Assembly: GCA_051439365.1 (NCBI GenBank)
Contig: JBFRWC010000348.1
Coordinates: forward strand, 1 to 22,587
Length of the DNA: 22,587 nucleotides
Origin: JAAHGY01 sp051439365
GTDB lineage: Bacteria > Cyanobacteriota > Cyanobacteriia > CAKZMO01
Direction: 5' to 3'
Shown here one piece after another: positions 16,568 through 22,587 of the stretch (within the stretch, counting starts at the first letter, position 1; each line of letters opens with the position of its first letter). Below the pieces are notes generated by a model. The model ran no database searches. It had not been told where the DNA came from and saw nothing but the letters and a program-made list of their open reading frames with translations. The position numbers and the translations under genes are program-made.

Positions 16568-16834
16568 ATGCCTCCCCGTTGGCCACGTAAACCCGATCGC
16601 AAAACTGATGTTGCCTTCCGTCGCCTCGACGATCGCATGACCTTTGCCACCCATGTCGCACTGTTCCTGGCTAGTAACTCTGGCCTTTGGTTTGTTCGAC
16701 TCCTAAAACAGGCGACCTGGCCTTGGACGGTCTGGGTCACTAGTGTATGGATCACCGTGCTGGTGCTGCATGGGGTCTATATTTTTGCGATCGCTGACTA
16801 TTCTGATCCGAAGCCGCAACAACCCCCCAAATAG
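16568..16834 (+). CDS. small 2TM-domain membrane protein
   Basis: This 88-residue protein has a basic N-terminus (PPRWPRKPDRK), the motif FRRLDDRMTFATHVALFLASN and two hydrophobic helices (about 27-43 and 52-76, Trp-rich). It ends in a Pro/Gln-rich tail. The layout matches the short 2TM-domain proteins widespread in cyanobacteria, whose function is unknown. GAG lies close before the ATG as a weak ribosome binding site. A -10-like TATACT is at 16505-16510. The DUF3181 gene follows 47 bases downstream, so the two may be co-transcribed. Confidence 0.75.
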   Translation: MPPRWPRKPDRKTDVAFRRLDDRMTFATHVALFLASNSGLWFVRLLKQATWPWTVWVTSVWITVLVLHGVYIFAIADYSDPKPQQPPK

Positions 16835-16881
16835 GCGCTGACTTCCCGTAATCTAACAAGGTTTTAATTTTTCACCCGTCC

Positions 16882-17187
16882 ATGTCCACCAACTCCTCCC
16901 AAGATATCGAACGCATTGCCGCAGACATCGGTTCGACGGCTTATATTGATGTCGCCAAATGGCATTTGTACCTCCGTGATGCTCACCTTCACATTCCTCT
17001 AGCCGAAGCCCTTTATCCCACACTCGTGGATGGCGCAATTGACGAAGCCAAAGTCGAAGCAGCCCTGCGAAATATTTCAGTCAATTTGGGCGGGGGCAAG
17101 TGTACGTTGACACTCCTGGAGTTAATCCCTGCCCAGTCATTACGAGATTTGATGGATGTTCTAGAAGAATGCCAACGAGACTTATAA
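16882..17187 (+). CDS. DUF3181 family protein
   Basis: This 101-residue, soluble, mostly helical protein is of a type known essentially only from cyanobacteria. The conserved core includes IAADIGSTAYIDVAKWHLYLRD (about 12-33), AEALYP (41-46), and VNLGGGKCTLTLLELIP near the C-terminal third. No catalytic motif or membrane helix is visible. Family function is not established. It lies between the 2TM gene and the Hlip gene on the same strand. The family assignment is from memory of its conserved pattern. Confidence 0.72.
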   Translation: MSTNSSQDIERIAADIGSTAYIDVAKWHLYLRDAHLHIPLAEALYPTLVDGAIDEAKVEAALRNISVNLGGGKCTLTLLELIPAQSLRDLMDVLEECQRDL

Positions 17188-17265
17188 AGATTTGCTGGCT
17201 GAAATTCGCTCAAATCATTGCAGGTCTAATGCATCTGCGCTATATTAACGATTGTGAAGCGAAAT

Positions 17266-17283
17266 ATTACAACCGTTTCACAA
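17266..17283 (+). promoter_or_regulatory. HLR1-like element upstream of the hli gene
   Basis: ATTACAAC-CG-TTTCACAA resembles the two-half HLR1 site (TTTACAWW, two-base gap, TTTACAWW) bound by the response regulator RpaB at high-light genes. The first half is close; the second has a displaced C. It lies 30 bases before the hli start codon. Weak support from sequence alone. Confidence 0.28.
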
Positions 17284-17312
17284 ACGTTGACTTAATTGAG
17301 GTTTAGAGCGCT

Positions 17313-17456
17313 ATGGAAAGTGGAAGCAAGGGTCTTGGTTTCAACAAGTTTGCGGAAACCTGGAACGGTCGTTTAGCAATGCTTGGTTTCATCATTGGAA
17401 TTGCAACTGAGTACCTGACAGGTCAGGGCATCTTGTCCCAGTTGGGCCTAATGTAA
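17313..17456 (+). CDS. high-light-inducible protein (Hlip / one-helix CAB-like)
   Basis: This is a 47-residue protein with one transmembrane helix. The N-terminus GFNKFAETWNGRLAMLGFIIG carries the signature ExxNGRxAMxGF of the chlorophyll a/b-binding family. The Glu and Asn/Arg residues of that signature ligate chlorophyll in the dimer. Hlips sit in the thylakoid membrane and protect photosystem assembly intermediates under strong light. GAGG lies 11 bases before the ATG at 17313. The gene is 125 bases after the DUF3181 gene and is followed by a terminator hairpin at 17507. It is short even for this family but complete. The organism is therefore an oxygenic phototroph. Confidence 0.93.
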   Translation: MESGSKGLGFNKFAETWNGRLAMLGFIIGIATEYLTGQGILSQLGLM

Positions 17457-17506
17457 TTCTTTGGTTTGACCAATTTCTCCAGTTTAAATTTTGAACCCAG
17501 TAGTGT

Positions 17507-17537
17507 GAGCAGCAGTTCTATCGTTCTGCTGCTCTTT
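17507..17537 (+). terminator. Rho-independent terminator after hli
   Basis: GAGCAGCAG (17507-17515) pairs perfectly with CTGCTGCTC (17526-17534) around a 10-base loop, followed by TTT. The T-run is short, so efficiency is uncertain. It lies 50 bases after the hli stop codon and 90 bases before the end of the convergent glycosyltransferase gene. Confidence 0.7.
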
Positions 17538-17626
17538 CGTATGGGTGCTGGAGGCTGTGTTCAGAACCAGATTTCAGGTTGTGCCAGCGTTCACTGACTT
17601 TGTGTAACCACGATTACAGAGTGCGA

Positions 17627-18829
17627 CTACGATTGCAGGAGCGTTTGCAATTGGTTTTGAAAAGCTTGTTTCCCGAAAGCGGCGATCGCCTCTTGTCGCA
17701 GCCACGCCCCATCACACCGCTGGTCTTGCTCTTGCAGCACCTCAATGCAAGCTTTCGCCACCGCCTCTGGTTCTCGGTGGGGAACTCGCCAGCCGACCCG
17801 CCCATCTTGCACCGGATCAGCCGACCCGTCCGCATCTCCAGAAATCACCGGAACCCCGCAAGCCATCGCCTCCAGATAAACAATGCCAAATCCCTCCTGG
17901 GAGGGCATCACGTACACATCGGCTAGGCGATAATGGTCCCGCAGCTCCTCTGTGGCCACAAATCCAGCAAAAACCACACTATCATCCACATCCAAATCTG
18001 TGGCAAGTTGGGCCAGTCTAGGTTGGTCATCCCCCCGACCAATAATCAAATATTGCACTCCCGGCACCGCTTGCTGAATCGTCGGTAATGCTCTCAGGGT
18101 GACATCCACTCCTTTGTAAATATCGCCGGACCAGAGACGGGCCACCGTCACCAAAATTTTCCGATCAGGATTCAAACCGTAGCGCTGTAGGAGTGCTGTC
18201 GATTTTTCCCCTGGCGTGAAATAGCTACCATCAATGGCACAGGGGAGAAACTGGAGTTTCTCGGTCTGGACATGATTGGAAGCACAAAGCTTGTCCCCCG
18301 TGTAACGGCTAATCGTCCAAATGGAGGCCGCTTGCTGGAGAGCCAATTGGGCCTTGGGTACCAGAGGTTGCCAGACTTCTTTCCCATAAGTGAGGATCGT
18401 ATAGGGAATATTCAGAAATCCACACAGTTTTTGCACTAGGGGAGCCAGCAGAATGTGGCCACACAGGACTTGAGCCGGTCGTTTTTGCACTAGATAGAAT
18501 AAGATAGCGATCGCCATTCTAATCCGGCCCACTGTGGGGTTTGAGCGATAGAAATAGTGAAACGTCAGCGGACCCTCGCCAAACTCATTGGCGCAATCGG
18601 GCTGATCCCGCAGCAAGAAGACATCGCCCTTGGGTGGATGTTCCAAGGCGCAGTAAGCGCGAAAAATATCCTTAACATAAGACTGAATGCCACCTTCCTG
18701 AGAAAAGATTTCTAGAAATAAAAATAAAACTGGGGCCGAATTCCGCTCCAGTGGTTTTTCATGGGGTGACGACAATGGCTTAGCAGAAACTTGGGATTCA
18801 ACCGTAACAGGGGGGGATTCTTGGGACAT
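17627..18829 (-). CDS. glycosyltransferase family 4 (GT-B fold)
   Basis: This 400-residue protein should transfer sugar from a nucleotide-sugar donor, retaining anomeric configuration. After a polar, Ser/Pro-rich N-terminal extension of about 32 residues, the acceptor domain begins with LFLFLEIFSQEGGIQSYVKD, the Gly-rich loop of GT4. The donor domain has ILVTVARLWSGDIYKGVD (225-242), YLIIGRGDD (260-268) and the full E-x7-E motif EGFGIVYLEAMACGVPV, with E312 and E320. All features of an active enzyme are present, unlike the motif-divergent GT4 at 12749. No transmembrane helix is obvious, so peripheral membrane association is likely. It lies between hli (convergent) and era (same strand, 182 bases upstream). 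Acceptor and pathway are unknown. Confidence 0.88.
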   Translation of the reverse strand: MSQESPPVTVESQVSAKPLSSPHEKPLERNSAPVLFLFLEIFSQEGGIQSYVKDIFRAYCALEHPPKGDVFLLRDQPDCANEFGEGPLTFHYFYRSNPTVGRIRMAIAILFYLVQKRPAQVLCGHILLAPLVQKLCGFLNIPYTILTYGKEVWQPLVPKAQLALQQAASIWTISRYTGDKLCASNHVQTEKLQFLPCAIDGSYFTPGEKSTALLQRYGLNPDRKILVTVARLWSGDIYKGVDVTLRALPTIQQAVPGVQYLIIGRGDDQPRLAQLATDLDVDDSVVFAGFVATEELRDHYRLADVYVMPSQEGFGIVYLEAMACGVPVISGDADGSADPVQDGRVGWRVPHREPEAVAKACIEVLQEQDQRCDGAWLRQEAIAAFGKQAFQNQLQTLLQS

Positions 18830-19011
18830 AACTCGGTTCCTGAAAACAAAGACTCGACTCCTAAAAATATGGCAGGGTTAGGGCGACAGGATCTCGGTGA
18901 GGCTAGCAGACTATCGCCATGAAGACGATCGCCATGGGAACTATCACCCACCCCAGCTCTTCACCATTTTTTCAAGAATAATCAGCATTGAGTGTCGTAA
19001 AATCACGGAAG

Positions 19012-19986
19012 TTAAGCATCTAATCGATACCCCAGATCCTCCAATTGAACACGGGACTGTCGCCATCGAGGCTGGACCTTGACAAATAATTCAATATGAA
19101 CTTTACCCATGATTAGCTTCTGAATCTGCTGACGGGCAGCCACACCGATGGTTTTGATCATGGAGCCGCCTTTGCCAATTAAAATGCCTTTTTGGGACTT
19201 GCGCTCCACATGAATGGTCGCCAGTATCTTGGTCACGTTCGGTGCTTCTTCCACTCTGTCGATGGCGATCGCCACTGAATGGGGCACTTCTTCGCGAGTA
19301 TTCAGCAACACTTGCTCCCGAATTAGCTCCCCCATGATGAATCGCTCTGGCTGATCTGTGACTAAATCTGGAGGATAGTAGTAGGGACCAGGGTCCAATC
19401 GCGCCATCAGTTGGTCTTGGAGGGTGTCAGTGCCCTCTCCCGTTAAAGCAGAGAAGTTGACCACGGTCCACTGTTTCGCCTCAGCCACTTCAGTATAGCT
19501 TTGGGTGAATGCCTCTCGTTTGGCGAAATCATTGGGGCGTTGATCTAACTTGTTCAACCCCAAGACAACCGGGGTCTTCACATGTTTGAGCAAATCCACG
19601 ATGTAGCGATCGCCTCCCCCCATCATCACGCTGCTATCCACCACGAACAGCAACACATCCACCGACTGAATCGCCGCTTTCGCATTTTGCACCAGTACTT
19701 TCCCCAACTGGTGATGGGGTTTGTGAATCCCTGGTGTATCCACAAAAATAAATTGAGCCATATCCGTGGTCAAAATTCCCTGGAGACGATTGCGGGTAGT
19801 TTGGGCAATCGGAGAGGTGATTGCAATTTTTTGCCCCACCAACTGATTCATCAGAGTCGATTTGCCCACATTAGGCCGACCAATGATGCCGATAAAACCG
19901 GACTTAAATCCATTGGGGGCCGGGGGAATCGTAAAGGCCGCGAGATCAGCGGCAACGGTCGTGGGCGATGATGGAGAAGACGACAT
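19012..19986 (-). CDS. era: GTPase Era, ribosome assembly factor
   Basis: Era binds the 3' end of 16S rRNA and helps mature the small ribosomal subunit. Starting from ATG 19986 the protein has 324 residues; an in-frame TTG at 20013 would add nine. About 28 residues precede the G domain, a little longer than in E. coli. G-motifs are G1 GRPNVGKS (36-43), G3 DTPG (83-86), G4 NKLD (145-148) and G5 SAL (179-181). The C-terminal KH domain carries GKGGSMIKTIG, with the RNA-binding GKGG at 271-274. All functional residues are intact. The gene appears monocistronic, with a strong hairpin about 115 bases upstream of the start. Confidence 0.97.
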   Translation of the reverse strand: MSSSPSSPTTVAADLAAFTIPPAPNGFKSGFIGIIGRPNVGKSTLMNQLVGQKIAITSPIAQTTRNRLQGILTTDMAQFIFVDTPGIHKPHHQLGKVLVQNAKAAIQSVDVLLFVVDSSVMMGGGDRYIVDLLKHVKTPVVLGLNKLDQRPNDFAKREAFTQSYTEVAEAKQWTVVNFSALTGEGTDTLQDQLMARLDPGPYYYPPDLVTDQPERFIMGELIREQVLLNTREEVPHSVAIAIDRVEEAPNVTKILATIHVERKSQKGILIGKGGSMIKTIGVAARQQIQKLIMGKVHIELFVKVQPRWRQSRVQLEDLGYRLDA

Positions 19987-20100
19987 GGCAAAATCAAGTC
20001 TGGTAGATATCAATACAATAGGGGATCGAACAATGTAACAATGTAACGACCACGAAGATTACTGGAAGTAAGCTAAAACTAGTTTAGTTTGCGTATTTTG

Positions 20101-20135
20101 GTGGCTGAACCCCGCCGCTGGCGGGGTTCAGCCAC
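20101..20135. repeat. 16-bp perfect hairpin upstream of era
   Basis: GTGGCTGAACCCCGCC (20101-20116) is exactly complementary to 20120-20135, with only a three-base loop (GCT). An outer pair, TTTGC (20088-20092) and GCAAA (20136-20140), could extend it around an eight-base bulge. No T-run follows on either strand, so it is not a standard terminator. It may be a REP-like palindrome shared across the genome. It separates era from the decayed methyltransferase. Confidence 0.85.
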
Positions 20136-20196
20136 GCAAATTAAATGGCAATCAGCTTAACATGAAGGCATAGCGACGGGTGCAGCAGGGTCAAAC

Positions 20197-20325
20197 ATGA
20201 GATTAAAACTGGACGATATTGTACCTTGGGGGCGATCGCTTGACGAGTATATCCAAATGTTTCGAGTCATCTCCTACGATCCAATTGATCAATTTTCAGC
20301 GGAGGCGATCGCACCCCATCTGATC
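20197..20325 (+). pseudogene. remnant of a cyanobacterial SAM-dependent methyltransferase
   Basis: The frame opens MRLKLDDIVPWGRSLDEYIQMF, the typical start of a cyanobacterial class I methyltransferase of about 230 residues. It then jumps directly to RVISYDPIDQFSAEAI, which matches a segment normally about 30 residues further on (pattern VxSxDPxYQFSxxxI). The missing part is where the SAM-binding motif I should be, so an in-frame internal deletion is likely. The similarity stops near 20320, where the convergent nuclease-like gene begins to overlap. The open frame runs on to 20412 with unrelated sequence. The family comparison is from memory. The protein cannot be a working methyltransferase. 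Confidence 0.6.
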
Positions 20326-20326
20326 A

Positions 20327-20974
20327 TCAACCTGCTGTGTTGCCAACAGATTTTGTGGAGGCAATTGCCCGGAGAGTTTTCAGCACGGTTTGAAAGTCGG
20401 TTGAACGGTTAATGGTCAACGCATCGGAACAAGTATACTGTGGGGCATCAGCCGCAGTGAGCAGAATTTGGCTAAAGACAAATTCTCGGCCATTGGTCAG
20501 TAATCCCAAAGGCTCAGGTTGCAGGACAGGACTGTTGAGTAAGTACACCAGAAGTTGGGGCAATGCGGCCATGACATCAAGTTGCACCCGCTTAGACTCA
20601 ATCGCCAACACCCAAAACTGTCCCTGCACAATCAAGACATCAATGCGTCCCTTAATCAGTTCATCTTCCTCCTGCAACACAATTTCGACCGACTCCTCCG
20701 TACTCAACCGAAAGTGACGACTGTAGAATCCAGCCAGATCCAACAGGGGCGATAACACCACCATTTTTACCAGTTCTTCCGAAAGTGGCAAGTACCGAAC
20801 TTGATTGTTGTAGTTATCAGCAATGTGTGCCAAGGCTGAGCGATCAGATGTGGCCAATTCTGGCATGGCAGTCTCCCAAATCGATGGTTGTGGGACTGAC
20901 GTTGCTGGAGTCAAGTGGAATTTCTGTTCCAAGTCATACAGGCTAAGGGTTTTGGCTTGCAAGATAGTGGTCAT
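20327..20974 (-). CDS. PD-(D/E)XK nuclease-like protein (HsdR N-terminal type)
   Basis: Starting at ATG 20974 the protein has 215 residues (MTTILQAKTL...); the frame continues upstream to ATG 21052, but the added 26 residues look non-coding. The C-terminal half carries the PD-(D/E)XK pattern: Asp112 in KGRIDVLIV, then Glu126-x-Lys128 in VLAIESKRVQLD. The conserved Gln139-120s helix (AALPQLLVYLL) follows. Relatives in cyanobacteria are often annotated as restriction endonuclease subunit R, but this protein lacks helicase and motor domains and has no methylase or specificity gene beside it. It may be a solitary nuclease or a degraded relic of a family that spreads with mobile DNA. Its 3' end abuts the methyltransferase pseudogene. 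Catalytic residues are present; activity is inferred. Confidence 0.68.
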   Translation of the reverse strand: MTTILQAKTLSLYDLEQKFHLTPATSVPQPSIWETAMPELATSDRSALAHIADNYNNQVRYLPLSEELVKMVVLSPLLDLAGFYSRHFRLSTEESVEIVLQEEDELIKGRIDVLIVQGQFWVLAIESKRVQLDVMAALPQLLVYLLNSPVLQPEPLGLLTNGREFVFSQILLTAADAPQYTCSDALTINRSTDFQTVLKTLRAIASTKSVGNTAG

Positions 20975-21171
20975 GGCTGTTTCACAATTATTGACTTCAC
21001 GATGGTCTCTGCATGTTGCCAGTCCCCACACTATATCTTGTCTAGAATCCAAACTACAGAATCCAGAAGTCCGGCAATGACGGAAACTGACATATCGATT
21101 ACTGTAATCATGTGGCGTGTCCTGTTAACGATAAACGATTGTTTTGACCTGAGGTAGATTTTCCCCAGCAA

Positions 21172-21789
21172 TTAAGACTTGGTCGGATTGAGGCCCAAGG
21201 TTTGAATAAGTTTTGGTAAATCAACGCGACTCCAAGTGATGGTTGTGTCCAGGTATAATTCACCTTTCAATAACGCGAGATTCACAGCAGAATTATTTTC
21301 GACGGTGGTAAATAAGGCATCGATTAACTTGAGTTGGGATTTGGGAAACTGATAGTAGAGGCGATCGCCTTCAGACCGAATCCCTTCTGGCAACACTTGA
21401 TTTGGAACGGTGCCGCCAAGAAATGTTTTCCACGCCGCAATCACCACACGGTAAGCTAAAGAATTAGTTTGACAATCAATTTTTTTCAGTAAACGAATCT
21501 GACCTTCGATTAAATCATCATTGTAGGTGATCTTCTCTGGCGTAAAATGTATCTTAAATTCAAGATTTTGATGTTTGACCGTCGCCCATAGTCCTTCGAC
21601 GGCATCCGGCTCTAGATTAGTAATTTTCTCCACCCGATTAATCGCTTGCTGACAAAGAATTGCCACAGTTTTGTCTTTAAGGATAAGTTGCTTTTCGGAA
21701 GGGTTAATGGATACGTAGGGTTCTAAAAACTGCTGTAAAAGCTGGGTCGATAGTCCTAATCCTTTGCTGAGACGGTTGAAAAACGACAT
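21172..21789 (-). CDS. unrecognised protein of 205 residues
   Basis: I do not recognise this family. ATG 21789 is preceded by a good Shine-Dalgarno AGGAGA; an ATG at 21813 would place that site inside the gene, so 21789 is preferred. The protein has no signal peptide or membrane helix. It opens with an amphipathic segment (MSFFNRLSKGLGLSTQLLQQFLEPY) and then alternates predicted strands and helices, e.g. EFKIHFTPEKITYNDD (strand-turn) and SLAYRVVIAAWKTFLGG (helix). Charged and polar residues are balanced and no catalytic motif stands out. It is divergent from the Pepco-like gene at 22042, with about 250 bases between the two starts. This may be a shared regulatory region. Confidence 0.7.
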   Translation of the reverse strand: MSFFNRLSKGLGLSTQLLQQFLEPYVSINPSEKQLILKDKTVAILCQQAINRVEKITNLEPDAVEGLWATVKHQNLEFKIHFTPEKITYNDDLIEGQIRLLKKIDCQTNSLAYRVVIAAWKTFLGGTVPNQVLPEGIRSEGDRLYYQFPKSQLKLIDALFTTVENNSAVNLALLKGELYLDTTITWSRVDLPKLIQTLGLNPTKS

Positions 21790-22041
21790 GATGCTATCTC
21801 CTTTCCCGATCATTGTAGCTCAGTGCTGGTGCCGGAGTGGTTTGCTTATTCCAGCAAATCTACGGTAATTCATTTGTAGTTCATTCATCTAAATGACAGT
21901 AGGCTTCTTTACAAAAAGAGAAGGCGATCGCTGTATGGCAAGTGACCAACATCTCAGTTGCGATACAGTCAGCAGATGACACAAGCGTTGATGTTAGATT
22001 GGGTAGCATCTACACGATACGCAACCAGAAGGGTGAAACGA

Positions 22042-22485
22042 ATGAATGACTATATTTTGATTGCAACGGATGATGTCGCGGTGACGGTAGTCCCAGAGGG
22101 AATGGAAGTCACTGAAACGATGGGGGAAACGATCAATGGAGAAGCGATCGACCCACACACACAATCACAAAAAAGGTCTAGACCTAAAACCGAGAATACT
22201 TGGTTGGATGAAATTAGCACCAAGGCCCAGAAAGCCGTAGGAACGGCCACTCAGATGACAACGACGACTCTAGAAGTTAATATGAATCGATTTGTGCGGT
22301 TTGTGGGACGAATGTTTAATCAGGTGGATCAACAAATTGGCACCGATTCGGAGATGAAGTTGGATGAGGTGGTGTTATCCATTTCCATCAGTGGGAAGGG
22401 GGAAATTCAATTGTTAGCTGGGGCAGAGGCAAAGAGTTCCATTACCCTAAAGTTTAAGCGGGTGGAGAAAACAGAGGCTTCCTAA
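22042..22485 (+). CDS. Pepco-like effector-associated domain protein
   Basis: The protein has 147 residues if started at ATG 22042, which has GAAGGGTG upstream; an earlier ATG at 21958 would add 28 residues with less typical sequence. The N-terminal part (NDYILIATDDVAVTVVPEG) is beta-rich. A polar central region with Thr/Gln repeats follows (KAQKAVGTATQMTTTTLEVNMNRF). The C-terminal block LDEVVLSISISGKGEIQLLAG...ITLKFKR matches the pattern of the Pepco/trypsin-co-occurring group of small beta domains. Those domains accompany peptidases and NTPases in proposed bacterial conflict systems. No peptidase lies in the window, but the downstream neighbour is not visible. The link is by motif pattern only. 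The MITE copy begins 30 bases after the stop. Confidence 0.6.
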   Translation: MNDYILIATDDVAVTVVPEGMEVTETMGETINGEAIDPHTQSQKRSRPKTENTWLDEISTKAQKAVGTATQMTTTTLEVNMNRFVRFVGRMFNQVDQQIGTDSEMKLDEVVLSISISGKGEIQLLAGAEAKSSITLKFKRVEKTEAS

Positions 22486-22514
22486 CACGGAATTCACGGC
22501 GGTGTGAGTGAATG

Positions 22515-22587
22515 CTGGTTGGCTGACAAAAAACGAGCATTGGGCGCGGCAACCACTCCCCTACAAGGGATTGGGACAATGTAGGGG
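22515..22587 (-). mobile_element. second copy of the MITE (truncated by window end)
   Basis: These 73 bases align without gaps to the reverse complement of 16327-16399, with 66 identities. The outer 17 bases, CTGGTTGGCTGACAAAA, match the right terminal inverted repeat of the first element with one mismatch. The last 30 bases (22558-22587) are an exact reverse-complement copy of the palindromic unit found twice at 16289-16356. The nine bases before the element, GAGTGAATG (22506-22514), should be repeated beyond its other end, outside the window. Confidence 0.85.

Noticed and set aside
17579..17926. 115-codon plus-strand frame opposite the second glycosyltransferase
   Set aside because: It is the complement of a coding region with the intact GT4 E-x7-E motif.
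19987..20013. Longer era start at TTG 20013
   Set aside because: ATG 19986 is a stronger codon and the extra nine residues add nothing recognisable.
20031..20046. Tandem CAATGTAA pair (GTTACATT on the minus strand) upstream of era, resembling HLR1
   Set aside because: HLR1 needs a two-base spacer (10-base period); here the period is 8 and era is not a high-light gene.
1..22587. Frequent GCGATCGC palindromes as operators or repeats
   Set aside because: This is HIP1, dispersed through cyanobacterial genomes in coding and non-coding DNA; single copies are not annotated as sites.

Overview
The window is chromosomal DNA from a cyanobacterium. The octamer GCGATCGC (HIP1) occurs more than 30 times, in genes and between them. 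Several gene families are typical of cyanobacteria: a one-helix high-light-inducible protein, a DUF3181 protein, a short 2TM protein and a Ski2-like DExH helicase close to the chloroplast ISE2 type. I cannot name the genus.

Layout. Positions 1-1723 (minus) hold the N-terminal two thirds of the helicase. A gap of about 590 bases follows. Next comes a DUF4231/SLATT-like membrane protein (minus), with a clear terminator at 2216-2243. A second gap (3221-3843) ends in a long perfect palindrome. Positions 3844-10578 form a carbohydrate block: a GH13 alpha-amylase-family enzyme, an MFS exporter, a stand-alone type II thioesterase and a GH133-type glycogen debranching enzyme. The thioesterase and debranching genes are 42 bases apart on the minus strand and may be co-transcribed. 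The exporter and thioesterase converge and share the bases of their stop codons.

Positions 10656-16200 carry an exported TPR protein, a DUF218/YdcF-like membrane protein, a GT4 glycosyltransferase and an ABC exporter. The glycosyltransferase is preceded by an 11-unit C-rich octamer array. The exporter ends in an unusual histidine-kinase-like helical tail. The glycosyltransferase and exporter look like a small surface-glycan or glycolipid unit. A non-coding mobile element (MITE) with terminal inverted repeats and a perfect 9-base target duplication lies at 16222-16408. A second copy starts at 22515 in the opposite orientation and runs off the window.

Positions 16568-17456 hold three small cyanobacterial genes (2TM, DUF3181, Hlip). 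A second GT4 glycosyltransferase and the GTPase era follow on the minus strand. The last section (20197-22485) looks accessory. It contains a methyltransferase pseudogene that has lost its SAM-binding segment, a PD-(D/E)XK nuclease-like protein, an unrecognised protein and a Pepco-like protein.

The best-supported new observations are the MITE family, the DHp-like tail on the ABC exporter, the palindrome before the GH13 gene, the octamer array that abuts a start codon, and the decayed methyltransferase. I saw no complete defence island, CRISPR array, tRNA or rRNA.
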